64,000 bases of DNA from Acidobacteriota bacterium (GTDB lineage Bacteria > Acidobacteriota > Vicinamibacteria > Vicinamibacterales > JAKQTR01), in NCBI GenBank assembly GCA_029562975.1, contig JAKQTR010000050.1, positions 62,001-126,000 of the forward strand, in the 5' to 3' direction. A program made the position numbers and the translations under genes. Below the pieces are notes generated by a model. It was given only the letters and a program-made list of their open reading frames with translations. It had not been told where the DNA came from and ran no database searches. Positions 1-8,447 of this stretch are shown in pieces. Position 1 is the first letter of the stretch, and the number at the start of each line of letters is the position of its first letter.

Positions 1-1
1 C

Positions 2-661
2 GACGCGGAACTCGATCTGCTGGCCGCCGCGCTGGCGGGCGGGAAGTCGTCCCTGCTCCACCGCTCGCTCGTCTACGAACGCCGGCTGGCGACGGACGTC
101 CTGGCGGCCCAGGTGTCGCGCGAGCGCGGCGGCGCGTTCCAGGTGGCGGCGACGGCGGCGCCGGGCGTGCCGCTCGACACGCTCGAGCGGGCCATCGACG
201 ACGAACTCCATCGCGTCAAGGCGGCCGGCCTGACCGAGGACGAGCTGGCCCGGGCGCTCGCGGGCGCGGAGTCCGCGTTCATCTCACGGCTCCAGGCCGT
301 CGGCGGCTTCGGCGGCAAGTCCGACCAGCTGAATCACTACAGCGTCATGCTCGGGGACCCCGGGTTCTTCGAGCGGGACCTCGATCGGTACCGTCACGCC
401 TGCCGCTCGGCCATCCGCCGCGTGGCGGCCGCCGTCCTCGATCCCGCGCACCGCGTGACCCTGAGCGTCGTGCCTGCCGGCGCCCGGCCGCTCGCGGCGC
501 GGGACTCGCAGCCGGCGGCGGTGTCGCGATGCGCGTCGATCGCACCCGGCTGCCCGTCCCCGGCGGCGCGCGGCCCTTCGCCTTCCCTCGCGCCGTCAAG
601 CGGCGCCTGGACAACGGCCTGCGGCTGTGGTCGATCGAGCGGCGCGGCCTGCCGCTCGTGA
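2..661 (+). CDS. M16 family peptidase, C-terminal part (partial)
   Basis: The frame is open from the left edge and encodes about 219 residues of the C-terminal half of a peptidase M16 (insulinase/pitrilysin) protein; the start and the HxxEH zinc site lie outside the window. Family-like features are the segment around RRLATDVLAAQ and the helix containing RYRHACRSAIRRVAA. It overlaps the next M16 gene by 133 bp in another frame, so the last 44 codons may be a weakly constrained tail. In this family an active subunit is commonly encoded just before a non-catalytic partner. That fits here, but catalysis cannot be judged from the visible part. Confidence 0.8.
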   Translation, partial: DAELDLLAAALAGGKSSLLHRSLVYERRLATDVLAAQVSRERGGAFQVAATAAPGVPLDTLERAIDDELHRVKAAGLTEDELARALAGAESAFISRLQAVGGFGGKSDQLNHYSVMLGDPGFFERDLDRYRHACRSAIRRVAAAVLDPAHRVTLSVVPAGARPLAARDSQPAAVSRCASIAPGCPSPAARGPSPSLAPSSGAWTTACGCGRSSGAACRS

Positions 662-1902
662 GCCTGGTGCTGGTCGTTCCGGCCGGCAGCGCGGCCGACC
701 CGCCGGGCGCCCCGGGGCTCGCTGCGCTCACGGCCGACATGCTCGACGAAGGCTCGGGCGTGCGCTCGGCCGTCGAGATCCACGAGGCGCTGTCGCGCCT
801 CGGCGCCGAGCTCGACACCGCCATCGGCCCAGACGCCGTCGAGCTGTCGCTCACGGTCCTCGATCGCTTCGTGCCGGACGCCCTGGAGCTGCTCTCGGAC
901 ATCGTGGCGCGGCCGCGGCTGGCCGAGGCGGATCTCGAGCGCGTGCGCGCGCTGCGCGCGCACCGCCTCCAGCAGCTGCGGAGCGTCCCGGCGGCGTGCG
1001 CGGAGGCGGTGTTCCTGCGCGCCGTCTTCGGCGATCACGCCTACGGACACTGGCCGTCGGGATCCAGTGCGGCGGTGTCCGCGATCAGCCGGCAGGACGT
1101 CGCCGCGTTCCACGCTGCGCACTACGATCCCGCACGCGCGACGCTCGCCGCCGTCGGGGCCGCGCCGGCCGACGCGCTGGCCCTGGCCGTCGAGCAGACG
1201 CTCGGAAGCTGGCGCGCCGGCGCCGTCGAGAGCCGCGCCCCGTCCGCCGTCCCGCCCCCGCACCCCGGGACCGGCGCAGCCAGGGTGCTGGTCGTTGATC
1301 GGCCCGGCTCGCCGCAGACCGAACTGCGCGTAGGCCACGTCGGCGCCGCGCGCAAGGACGCCGCGTACTACGCGCTGGTGATGCTCAATGCCGTCCTCGG
1401 CGGCCATTTCATGAGCCGGCTCAACTCGAACCTCCGGGAGCGCCGGGGCTTCACCTACGGTGTCCGTTCGAGCTTCGACTTCCGCGTGGCGCCCGGCCCG
1501 TTCGCCGTGCAGACCGGCGTGCAGACTGCGGCGACCGGCCAGGCTGCCGCCGAGATCCTGGAGGAGATGGACGCCCTGAGAGGCGCGCGGCCTGCCGACG
1601 AGCGCGAGCTGGCGCTGGCGGCGGCGACGCTGACGAATGGTTATCCCATGAGCTTCGAAACCATCGGGCAGGTGGCGCGAGGCCTCGGGCAGCTGGCGCT
1701 GTTCGACCTGCCGGACGACACCTTCGAGCGCTTCACACCCGCCATCAGGGCTGTCGGCACGGCCGAGGTCGCCCGCGCGGCCTGCGCGCATTTCCGGCCG
1801 GGCGCCGCGACGGTCGTGGCCGTCGGCGACTGCGAGCGCATCGGAGCCGGGCTCGGCCGCCTCGGGCTCGGCGACGCGCTCGTCGCCACGGCCGAGTTCT
1901 AG
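529..1902 (+). CDS. M16 family peptidase-like protein, probably non-catalytic
   Basis: This 457-residue protein has the two-domain layout of short M16B proteins such as processing-peptidase-type subunits. The N-terminal domain starts with RRLDNGLRLW, and the C-terminal domain carries the substrate-binding segment RERRGFTYGVRS near residue 310. At the place where active members have HxxEH, around residues 62-75, the sequence reads GLAALTADMLDEG, so the zinc ligands are absent. No signal peptide is visible from the ATG at 529. It probably pairs with the upstream M16 subunit and shapes the substrate chamber. The function of the pair (protein or peptide turnover, probably in the periplasm) is inferred from the family. 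Confidence 0.88.
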   Translation: MRVDRTRLPVPGGARPFAFPRAVKRRLDNGLRLWSIERRGLPLVSLVLVVPAGSAADPPGAPGLAALTADMLDEGSGVRSAVEIHEALSRLGAELDTAIGPDAVELSLTVLDRFVPDALELLSDIVARPRLAEADLERVRALRAHRLQQLRSVPAACAEAVFLRAVFGDHAYGHWPSGSSAAVSAISRQDVAAFHAAHYDPARATLAAVGAAPADALALAVEQTLGSWRAGAVESRAPSAVPPPHPGTGAARVLVVDRPGSPQTELRVGHVGAARKDAAYYALVMLNAVLGGHFMSRLNSNLRERRGFTYGVRSSFDFRVAPGPFAVQTGVQTAATGQAAAEILEEMDALRGARPADERELALAAATLTNGYPMSFETIGQVARGLGQLALFDLPDDTFERFTPAIRAVGTAEVARAACAHFRPGAATVVAVGDCERIGAGLGRLGLGDALVATAEF

Positions 1903-2031
1903 CCCGGCGCCATGCGCGCGCCGGCCTCGCTGGTTCTCCTGGCGGCCCGTTCGCTGGATCTTCCGGTGTCGGTTCGGATACACTCCAGCCAACGTTCGAT
2001 CGGGTACTCGCATATGTAAGGAGTCACACCC

Positions 2032-2379
2032 ATGACCGAACCCGCCGCCACGCCCGGACCCGCCTCGAGCAATCGCGGCGTGATGATCGTGCTCTCCTAC
2101 CTCTGGATCCTCGCGCTGGTTCCCCTGCTGACGGAGAAGGAGGACAAGGAGGTCCAGTGGCACGCCAAGCACGGCATCGTGCTGATGGTGGCCGAGATGG
2201 CGTTCTGGATCCTGTACACGATCCTCGTGAACATCATCCCGCTCGGCTGCCTGATGGGAGCGCTGAGCCCGCTGGTGGGACTGGTGTTTTTCATCGTGCA
2301 CATCGCGGCGATCATCAAGGGCCTGAACGGCCAGCGGCTGATGATTCCGTACCTGTCGGAGTACGCCAGCAAGTTCTAG
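2032..2379 (+). CDS. DUF4870-like small membrane protein
   Basis: A 115-residue protein with three or four hydrophobic segments (about residues 18-33, 48-72 and 75-96) and a short acidic/basic loop TEKEDKEVQWHAKHG between the first two. That loop and the following helices match the DUF4870/Tic20-like family of small inner-membrane proteins of unknown role. The ATG at 2032 is preceded by AAGGAG at a good distance. It has its own upstream gap with a possible -10 (TACACT near 1978) and is followed 6 bp later by yidD, so the two may be co-transcribed. Confidence 0.8.
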   Translation: MTEPAATPGPASSNRGVMIVLSYLWILALVPLLTEKEDKEVQWHAKHGIVLMVAEMAFWILYTILVNIIPLGCLMGALSPLVGLVFFIVHIAAIIKGLNGQRLMIPYLSEYASKF

Positions 2380-2385
2380 GCGCCC

Positions 2386-2688
2386 GTGCGCTGGCTGGCG
2401 AGGACGGCCCTGCTCGGCGCGGCGTGCGCGTTCGCGCTCGACGCGTCGCGCCCGCCGGCCCGGCAGGTTTCTGCCGGCGCCGCGGTCGCGGGGATTCGTT
2501 TCTACCAGGCCCGGCTCGCGCCGCACGCGGGGCCATGGACGGCGGTGTGCCGCTTCACGCCCACCTGCAGCCGGTATGCGGAGCGCGTCATCGCGAGAGA
2601 CGGCATCCTCCGGGGAGGCTGGCTGGCCGTCAAGCGCATCGCGCGCTGCGGGCCGTGGACGCCAGCGGGCACGCACGATCCTCCCTGA
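2386..2688 (+). CDS. yidD: Membrane protein insertion efficiency factor YidD
   Basis: A 100-residue protein containing the YidD core: a Y-Q segment followed by CRFTPTCSRYA and a C-terminal GGWLAVKRIARCGPW motif. YidD is a small amphipathic protein at the inner face of the membrane that assists YidC-dependent insertion. The usual chromosomal neighbours rpmH, rnpA and yidC are not here, so this is a stand-alone copy. The start is a GTG at 2386, six bases after the previous stop. The N-terminus carries an extra hydrophobic stretch of about 20 residues compared with short family members. Confidence 0.88.
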   Translation: MRWLARTALLGAACAFALDASRPPARQVSAGAAVAGIRFYQARLAPHAGPWTAVCRFTPTCSRYAERVIARDGILRGGWLAVKRIARCGPWTPAGTHDPP

Positions 2689-2703
2689 CGATGCGCGGCG
2701 GCG

Positions 2704-3138
2704 TCAGCCGGGCAGTCCCGCGCCGCCCTGCGGGGCGCCCGGCGTCGAGAGAGGCGCGTCGGGCTCGAACATCCGGCGGGTCTCGTTGGTGAGCAGCACC
2801 CAGAGGGTGTAGACGGCCAGCGCGGTTCCGAGCGGCAGAAAGAACAGGTTCAGCACGGCGATCCCGAGCCCGAGGACCCGGGCCCAGGCGAGGCGCCTGC
2901 CCAAAGCGCGGCCGACCCAGAGGTGCAGGCCTCCCCACGCGACGGCCGCGACGGCGAACGCGAAGAACACGCCCGCCGTGAAGGTCGCTCCCACGTTCGG
3001 CCCGAGGTCCGTTCGTTCGGCCGACGCCACGATGGCCAGCGCGCCGAGCGCCAGCGCGAGTGTCGCCGCGCCAGCCGCCAGCGACAGCGCACCCCAGACG
3101 AGGTGGAACAACGCGAGCAGATCGACGTGCCGCTTCAT
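2704..3138 (-). CDS. Four-helix membrane protein, unknown function
   Basis: A 144-residue protein starting MKRHVDLLALFHLVWGAL, with four strongly hydrophobic segments (about 5-30, 45-65, 68-84 and 87-108) and a short soluble tail rich in proline and glycine. I do not recognise a characterised family. The open frame extends further upstream, but the ATG at 3138 is the first before the hydrophobic start and faces the extended -10 of the divergent gene at 3200. Small four-helix proteins with the xHLVWG start are frequent as hypotheticals in acidobacteria and planctomycetes (general knowledge, not checked). Confidence 0.72.
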   Translation of the reverse strand: MKRHVDLLALFHLVWGALSLAAGAATLALALGALAIVASAERTDLGPNVGATFTAGVFFAFAVAAVAWGGLHLWVGRALGRRLAWARVLGLGIAVLNLFFLPLGTALAVYTLWVLLTNETRRMFEPDAPLSTPGAPQGGAGLPG

Positions 3139-3177
3139 CCATGCCGCGCACCGGCGCGGGCCTCCGGCCGATGCGCG

Positions 3178-3186
3178 TGCTAGTAT
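3178..3186 (+). promoter_or_regulatory. Extended -10 promoter for the BACON/Ig-like gene
   Basis: TGC-TAGTAT forms an extended -10 element (TG-N-TAGTAT). Transcription would begin near 3193, only about 7 bases before the GTG start at 3200, giving a nearly leaderless mRNA. This spacing supports the GTG at 3200 over upstream in-frame starts that lie in front of the promoter. Confidence 0.5.
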
Positions 3187-3199
3187 TCTGCCACGACCC

Positions 3200-4252
3200 G
3201 TGCGCCGCGTGCTGATTCCCGCGCTCGTGCTCTGGCCCGCGCTCGCCCCGGCGCAGGTCGCCGTCTTGTCGGTGTCGCCGCTGCACCTGGCCTTCGACGC
3301 CGCGCGTCCCGCGGTGTCGGACGGCCAGCTTGTCCGGATCCGCAACCTGGGAAGCGGCGTGCTGCGATGGAGGGCGATCCCGCGAGATCCATGGGTGCGC
3401 GTCTCTCCGGCCGAGGGTACGGGCCCTGCGCTCCTCGAGGTTCGCATCGACGCCGACGCCCTGGGCGCCGGCCGCCACGAGAGCCGCGTGACGATCGACG
3501 CGGGCGATGCTGACGATTCCCCGGCCTCCATCACCGTCACAGCGGAGGTCGCGCCGCGGGCAGCGGCGGCATCGGGGCCGCCGGCGGCCGCGGAAGCCGG
3601 CGCCAGCCGGGCCGCGGCGACGCCGGATGCTGAGCCCGTCCCTCCCGCGGCGGCCGTCGCAGCCGGAGCCGCCCCAGCCGCGCCGCTTCGCTTCACCGCG
3701 CCCTCGCTGCCAACCGCGGTCCGGAACCTGCCCTATTCGCACGCCGTCCCTGTCGCGGGCGGGACGCCTCCCTACTCGATTCGCCTGGTGCAGGGGCGCC
3801 TGCCGCGCGGCCTGGCGCTGAAGGACGGCTCGATTACCGGCGCGGCACGTCTTCAGGGCGCGTATCCCGTGGTCCTCGCGGTCACCGACTCGGCCCAGCC
3901 GCCGGCCACCGTGGCGGCCGCGCTCTCCCTCCGGGTGATCGTGCTCTTCGCCGACACCAGGCTCACGGTCAGTCCGCCGGCCCTGACGCTGTCTGCGCCG
4001 CGGGGTGCGAGCGCGGCCCGCGCGCGGCTCGGCATCTCGAGCGGCCGCCAGTCGCTTGGCTGGACCGCGTCGGCCGACGCGCCCTGGCTCCGCCTCTTCC
4101 CGGCGAGCGGAACGGCGCCCGGCGCCGTCGATCTCGAGATCACGCCGAGGTCGCTGGCGCGCGGGGCCCACACCGCCACGGTCACGGTAGTCATGGACGG
4201 CGTCCCCGGCAGCCCGGCACGCATCCCCGTCACCGTCATCGTTCAGGGGTAG
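3200..4252 (+). CDS. Secreted BACON/Ig-like multi-domain protein
   Basis: With the GTG start at 3200 the protein has 350 residues and begins with a signal peptide (RRVLIPALVLWPALAPAQ). Residues about 20-118 form a BACON/Abp2-like beta-sandwich (SPLHLAFDA...DPWVRVSPAEGTGP). An Ala/Pro-rich linker follows (about 120-160), then a putative Ig/He_PIG domain (about 168-250; LPYSHAVPVAGGTPPYS and GLALKDGSITGA). A second BACON-like domain (about 255-350; ADAPWLRLFPASGTAPG) ends the protein. Such proteins are exported, and BACON domains are usually adhesion or carbohydrate-associated modules. No catalytic residues are seen. The next gene begins 7 bp downstream. Confidence 0.82.
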   Translation: MRRVLIPALVLWPALAPAQVAVLSVSPLHLAFDAARPAVSDGQLVRIRNLGSGVLRWRAIPRDPWVRVSPAEGTGPALLEVRIDADALGAGRHESRVTIDAGDADDSPASITVTAEVAPRAAAASGPPAAAEAGASRAAATPDAEPVPPAAAVAAGAAPAAPLRFTAPSLPTAVRNLPYSHAVPVAGGTPPYSIRLVQGRLPRGLALKDGSITGAARLQGAYPVVLAVTDSAQPPATVAAALSLRVIVLFADTRLTVSPPALTLSAPRGASAARARLGISSGRQSLGWTASADAPWLRLFPASGTAPGAVDLEITPRSLARGAHTATVTVVMDGVPGSPARIPVTVIVQG

Positions 4253-4258
4253 GCCGTC

Positions 4259-4444
4259 ATGGAACTCAGGAAGGAATGCCCGCTCTGCGGAGAAATGATG
4301 CGCCTCAAGATCCGGGAGCAGGTGGACTACATCCCGGGCCATTCGCAGACCGTCCGGCGCGAGATCAAGGAATGGATCTGTCCCGACTGCGACTACTTCG
4401 AGGAATTCGAAGAGGACGCCATCGAACCCGCCGAAAGCAGGTGA
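4259..4444 (+). CDS. Small zinc-ribbon protein
   Basis: A 61-residue acidic protein with two CxxC knuckles, CPLCGE near residue 8 and CPDCDYFEEFEED near residue 41, which form a classic zinc ribbon. The spacer contains the basic segment TVRREIKEW. The gene starts 7 bp after the BACON protein stop and is probably co-transcribed with it. The role is unknown; small ribbon proteins of this kind often bind nucleic acid or act as protein adaptors. Confidence 0.75.
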   Translation: MELRKECPLCGEMMRLKIREQVDYIPGHSQTVRREIKEWICPDCDYFEEFEEDAIEPAESR

Positions 4445-4535
4445 CGGGCGGCCGGGCCGGCCGCCTGGAGGCCTCCGGAGCCCGACCCTGGGACAATGCC
4501 GGCTGGCGAGGAACGGCGGCGGGAACGCCCGGGCG

Positions 4536-4757
4536 CTAGCGGGCGCCGAGCGTCAGCAGGATTTCCCGGCGGGTGCTCTCGTCGAACTCGTCGAAGGGGA
4601 CGGCGGCCTCGCATTCGTCGCACAGGACTTCGAACACGGCCGGCCGGTTCTCTTCCGCGATGTTCACGCGGCTGTCATCCACCTGAATGACGTGCATCTG
4701 CAGGGTCTTGACCTGAAAACTCCGCGCGTTGCCGCAACTCGGGCACGCAACTGCCAT
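4536..4757 (-). CDS. Small zinc-ribbon protein
   Basis: A 73-residue protein with an N-terminal CPSCG knuckle (residues 5-9) and a second CDEC knuckle (about residue 49), spaced as in a zinc ribbon. The C-terminal helix ends DESTRREILLTLGAR. The ATG at 4757 follows a strong Shine-Dalgarno (GGAGAAGGAG), which sets the start well inside a longer open frame. A possible TACAAT -10 lies on the minus strand at 4815-4820, inside the shared divergent gap with the small gene at 4852. Function unknown. Confidence 0.78.
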   Translation of the reverse strand: MAVACPSCGNARSFQVKTLQMHVIQVDDSRVNIAEENRPAVFEVLCDECEAAVPFDEFDESTRREILLTLGAR

Positions 4758-4851
4758 TGCTGACTCCTTCTCCGGGAGGCACGGGCCGGCTCTCCGGCAC
4801 GTGCCCATCGTTCGATTGTACGGTATAAGGGCGTGTTGGAGAAGCTGAATC

Positions 4852-5022
4852 ATGAGCGCTGCGGAGTTCGAAGTCCGGTCTGAGAAGAGCGGCGGCCACT
4901 GGGTGGCCTGGATCGTTCGGACCCCGGACGGCAAGCCCGACCAGTCGGTGCGGATTGTCGGCCGGACGCGGGAAGAAGCCGAGGCGCGCGCCCGGGACTG
5001 GGCCGAGGGCAGGGTCCCCTAG
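4852..5022 (+). CDS. Small tryptophan-rich conserved-type protein (56 aa)
   Basis: A 56-residue frame with ATG at 4852, a GGAG ribosome site 11 bases upstream and a TATAAG element at 4824-4829. The protein reads like a folded beta-beta-alpha unit: GGHWVAWIVR, then a loop, VRIVGRT, then the helix REEAEARARDWAEG. It resembles in pattern the 74-residue protein at 13097 (W-x-A-x-I-x-R ... G-x-T-x-x-EA ... W). Its stop overlaps the convergent helicase gene by four bases. No function is known to me; reality is supported by the start signals and amphipathic pattern. Confidence 0.6.
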   Translation: MSAAEFEVRSEKSGGHWVAWIVRTPDGKPDQSVRIVGRTREEAEARARDWAEGRVP

Positions 5023-8000
5023 ACCGCGTAGACCAGAAGCCCTTCGACCGGTGCGCCGGGAAACAGCAGGCGCGCCGCGTCCACATACGCGTTCAACTGC
5101 CGGCGGTCGGACCTGCGCCTGGCCCCGGTCTTGAAATCCACCACGACGACGCTGCCGTCCGGCCGCACGGCGAGGCAGTCGATCACGCCGCGCAGCACCG
5201 TCTGCGCCGCGCTCGCGCCCGGCGCCGGCCCGACGAACGAGACGGGAACCTCGTAGAGGCACTCGGCGCCGTCCAGCAGGGACCGCAGGGCCGGCGTCGC
5301 CCACAGGCGGGCGAACACGGCAGCCGCGCGGGCCGCGAAGGCCTCCATGTCCGGCACCGCCGGCTGCTCGTCTTCCCGGACGAGCGCACGCGCCAGGCTC
5401 GCCAGCTCACCGTCGTTCGCGTCACCGCGCGCGGCCCGCTGGAACATGCGATGGACCACGCGCCCCAGAACCGCCTCGGCGGCCCCGCGAGGCGGGCGGC
5501 CGGCGCCTTCCTGGCCGTCAACTTCCTTCCCGGACGCGGGTCTGGAGATGCCGATCGCCGTCACCGCGAGGCGCTGCCGGCCGCCCTCGTCCTCGAGTGC
5601 GCCGAAGTCCGCTCCGCCGTCCGGGCCGGCGCCGGCGGCCGTGTCGGCGGCGACGGCCTGTGCAAACGGCTTCGGCGGGCCCGCCGGCGGCGCGTCCGGC
5701 GGAACGCAGACCCGGAACACGTGCGCGGCGCCGGAAGCGGCCTGCCACCGGACGGCCGTTCCGTCGTTCTGCACGGAGGCCGCTTCCCCGAGGACCGCCT
5801 GGAACGAAGGCGGCAGCACCTCGCCCAGGCTGCCGGCCCTCGGGCGGAACCGGCCGTCCTCGCAAACAGATACGAGGTAGACGCGGTCGCGGCCCCGGGT
5901 CGCCGCGACGTAGAGCAGCCGCGTCGTCTCCGCGCGCTCGTGCGCCGCGTCGCGCTCGTCGAACTCGGCTTCGTAGTCGCCCACCGCCACGGCGTCCTCC
6001 GGGGGCGCGTCGGCGGCGATCCGGATTGGAGCGCGCGGGCCGCCCGATCCGCGCCCGAGGTTCACGACGAAGACCACCGGGAACTCCAGGCCCTTCGCGG
6101 CGTGCACGGTCATGAGGTTCACGGCGTCGATGGCATCGACGACGGCATTGGACTCGTCCCCGGCGGACAGGCGGTCGAAGACCCCCGCGAGGCGCTCGAG
6201 CGTCACGTAGCCCCGGTTCTGGATCCGGCGGACAAGGCCCCGCAGCTTCTTCAGGTTCTCGCGCGCGGCGGCCAGGCGCGGGCCTCGCAGTTCGTACTCG
6301 TACGCCGACTCCGCGAGCACGCGATCCAGCAGCTCGGCCGGCGGCACGCGATCGGCGAGGTCGAGCCATGCGTCCACGCTCGAGCGCATCCGGGCGAAGA
6401 CCCGGGCGTCCTCGGGATCGAGCAGCGCGGCGGGTGTCGCCAGGCGCCCCGCCGCCGCTTGGGCGATTGACGGCGCCAGGCGCTGGATGGCGCTGTCGGA
6501 CAGGCGGGCGAGCCGCGAGCGCAGGAAGGCCGCCGCGCGCAGGTCGGACGCCGGGTCGGCGAGATACCGCAGCAGCGCCACGGTGTCCTTCACCTCGTCG
6601 GCGTCGAAGAACCCCAGCCCGCGGTACACGTAGGACGGGATGCCCCACGCCTCGAGCGCCCGCTCGAACTCGCGGTGGCTGGCCCGGGAGCGGAAGAGGA
6701 TGCCGACGTCGGCGGGCCTGATGGGGCGCAGCTCGCCCGACTGGCGGTCGCGCACCTGGCCGCTCGCGGCCAGGCGCGCAATTTCCGCGGCCACGGCGTC
6801 GGCGGACCGGCGCACGCTCGCGGCCGCCACGAGGCCCAGCGCCGGCCCGGGCGGCCAGTGCGAGCCGGCTGCGTCCACGGGAAACGCGTCGCTCTCGCCA
6901 AACCTGAAGGCCTCGGGCCGTCCCGCCGGCCCGGCGATCTCCGCGAACAGGTCGTTGACGAAGGCCAGCAGCGGCGGCGCGGACCGGAAGCTCCGCGAGA
7001 TGCTGCGGACAGGGGACCCTTCCGGCCGCAGCTGCTCGATGGCGGCGGCGGCTTCGTCGAGGACGCGGACGTCCGCGTCGCGGAACCGGTAGATGGACTG
7101 CTTCCGGTCGCCGACGATGAAGATCGAGGGCGGGAGCGGGGCCTCCGCGGCCAGCCCGAGCCCTTCGCCCCACGCGCGGACGAGCAGCGACACCAGCTCC
7201 CACTGCGCGCGGGACGTGTCCTGGAACTCGTCCACGAGCACGTGGTGGTAGCGGGCCTCGAGCAGGTACCGGCTCCGGGCGAACTCGTCCATGTTGCCGA
7301 GGAGCGCGGTCGCGCGCGCGAGCAGCTCGCTGAAGTCGAGCACGCCGCGGGCCTCGAGGGTCCGCCGGTAGCGCTCGTTCGCGATCGAGAACACCTGCCA
7401 GACCGCGCGCGACTGGATCGCGTTCAGGTCGCGCCGCAGTCCGCGGAGCGCATCGCCCACGGCTGGCGCCGCGGCGTTGACAAGGGCCCAGTACGCCGCG
7501 CGGCCCCGCGGGTCGGCGAAGTGATCGGCGCGGTACTCCGTCGAGGTTCGCCTCGCCGTGCCCGCCTTCGTGAAGAAGTGCGCCTGCAGCCGGTCCGCGA
7601 GGCCCTTGATGCGCTCCGGTGCGGCCGCCGGCGCCGCGCCCGCCGCCGCGCCGCGCGCCAGATCCCTCAGTTCCGCCGCGAGCACGGCGTAGCGGGGGTG
7701 GCCCACGGGCCCCGCGTCGATGAACCGCTCGAGGCCCCCGGGCACGGCGCAGAGCGCGGCGGCAATTCTCTCGGCCCCCCGACGGCACGCTTCCTCGACG
7801 CTGAGGCCGCGGGGCCCCAGCGCGGCGAGGCGTCCGAGGACGCTCCCGGCCGTGGCGCGGCGCTCGAGAAGCGCCGCGATCCCGAGGCGCACGCGCGATT
7901 CGCCGAGCTGCGCGAAGAGCAGCGCCACGCCGGCGTCGGTGCGCGCGCGCGCGCGGCAGACCCGCAGCGCATCGTCGAGCGACTCCTCGATCAGCCTCGG

Positions 8001-8447
8001 CACGTCCGTGTCGTCGGCGATGCCGAAGCCGGGATCGAGATCCGCTTCGAGGGGGAACTCGCGGAGCAGCGACAGGCAGAAGGCGTCGATCGTGCTGATG
8101 GCGATCTCGCCCAACCGGTCCCGGAGGCCGCGCCAGCGGGCGGCGCCCTCAGGCGACGCGTCCGCGTCCGTGCGAAGAGCGGCCACGATGCGCTGCCGCA
8201 TCTCGGAGGCGGCCTTGCGCGTGAACGTGACCGCGAGAATGTTCTTGGGCTCCACGCCGGCGCGCAGAAGGTTGAGGTACCGCTCCACGAGCACCCGGGT
8301 CTTGCCCGTGCCGGCGGACGCCTCGAGCACGACGTTGCGCGACGGATCCACCGCCGCCTGCCGCGCGGCTTCGTCGCGGGCGGCTTCGCCGCCGCCCCCC
8401 GGCCGGCTCGGCCCCCGTCCGACCGGCCGGCGTTCGTCACTCGTCAC
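5019..8447 (-). CDS. addA: UvrD/AddA-like helicase-nuclease subunit
   Basis: With the GTG start at 8447 the protein has 1142 residues. It has all superfamily 1A helicase motifs: Walker A EASAGTGKTR (about residues 42-51), motif Ia VTFTRKAASEMRQRI, Walker B VLVDEFQDTSRAQ (about 403), motif III GDRKQSIYRFRDAD (about 447), motif V VHAAKGLEFPVVF and motif VI YVAATRGRDR. A C-terminal PD-(D/E)xK nuclease domain contains VVDFKTG. This is the AddA architecture (RecBCD-type end resection for double-strand break repair). The GTG overlaps the stop of the AddB-like gene upstream, so translation is probably coupled. The gene symbol is by architecture only. Confidence 0.88.
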   Translation of the reverse strand: MTSDERRPVGRGPSRPGGGGEAARDEAARQAAVDPSRNVVLEASAGTGKTRVLVERYLNLLRAGVEPKNILAVTFTRKAASEMRQRIVAALRTDADASPEGAARWRGLRDRLGEIAISTIDAFCLSLLREFPLEADLDPGFGIADDTDVPRLIEESLDDALRVCRARARTDAGVALLFAQLGESRVRLGIAALLERRATAGSVLGRLAALGPRGLSVEEACRRGAERIAAALCAVPGGLERFIDAGPVGHPRYAVLAAELRDLARGAAAGAAPAAAPERIKGLADRLQAHFFTKAGTARRTSTEYRADHFADPRGRAAYWALVNAAAPAVGDALRGLRRDLNAIQSRAVWQVFSIANERYRRTLEARGVLDFSELLARATALLGNMDEFARSRYLLEARYHHVLVDEFQDTSRAQWELVSLLVRAWGEGLGLAAEAPLPPSIFIVGDRKQSIYRFRDADVRVLDEAAAAIEQLRPEGSPVRSISRSFRSAPPLLAFVNDLFAEIAGPAGRPEAFRFGESDAFPVDAAGSHWPPGPALGLVAAASVRRSADAVAAEIARLAASGQVRDRQSGELRPIRPADVGILFRSRASHREFERALEAWGIPSYVYRGLGFFDADEVKDTVALLRYLADPASDLRAAAFLRSRLARLSDSAIQRLAPSIAQAAAGRLATPAALLDPEDARVFARMRSSVDAWLDLADRVPPAELLDRVLAESAYEYELRGPRLAAARENLKKLRGLVRRIQNRGYVTLERLAGVFDRLSAGDESNAVVDAIDAVNLMTVHAAKGLEFPVVFVVNLGRGSGGPRAPIRIAADAPPEDAVAVGDYEAEFDERDAAHERAETTRLLYVAATRGRDRVYLVSVCEDGRFRPRAGSLGEVLPPSFQAVLGEAASVQNDGTAVRWQAASGAAHVFRVCVPPDAPPAGPPKPFAQAVAADTAAGAGPDGGADFGALEDEGGRQRLAVTAIGISRPASGKEVDGQEGAGRPPRGAAEAVLGRVVHRMFQRAARGDANDGELASLARALVREDEQPAVPDMEAFAARAAAVFARLWATPALRSLLDGAECLYEVPVSFVGPAPGASAAQTVLRGVIDCLAVRPDGSVVVVDFKTGARRRSDRRQLNAYVDAARLLFPGAPVEGLLVYAV

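Noticed and set aside
394-2676. Long open frame on the minus strand (760 codons) across the M16 genes and yidD
   Set aside because: It is Arg/Gly-rich without domains and lies antisense to well-supported genes. Such shadows are normal at this GC content; the same holds for similar long frames elsewhere, for example 23113-25992 before the true GH2 start and 24118-26133.
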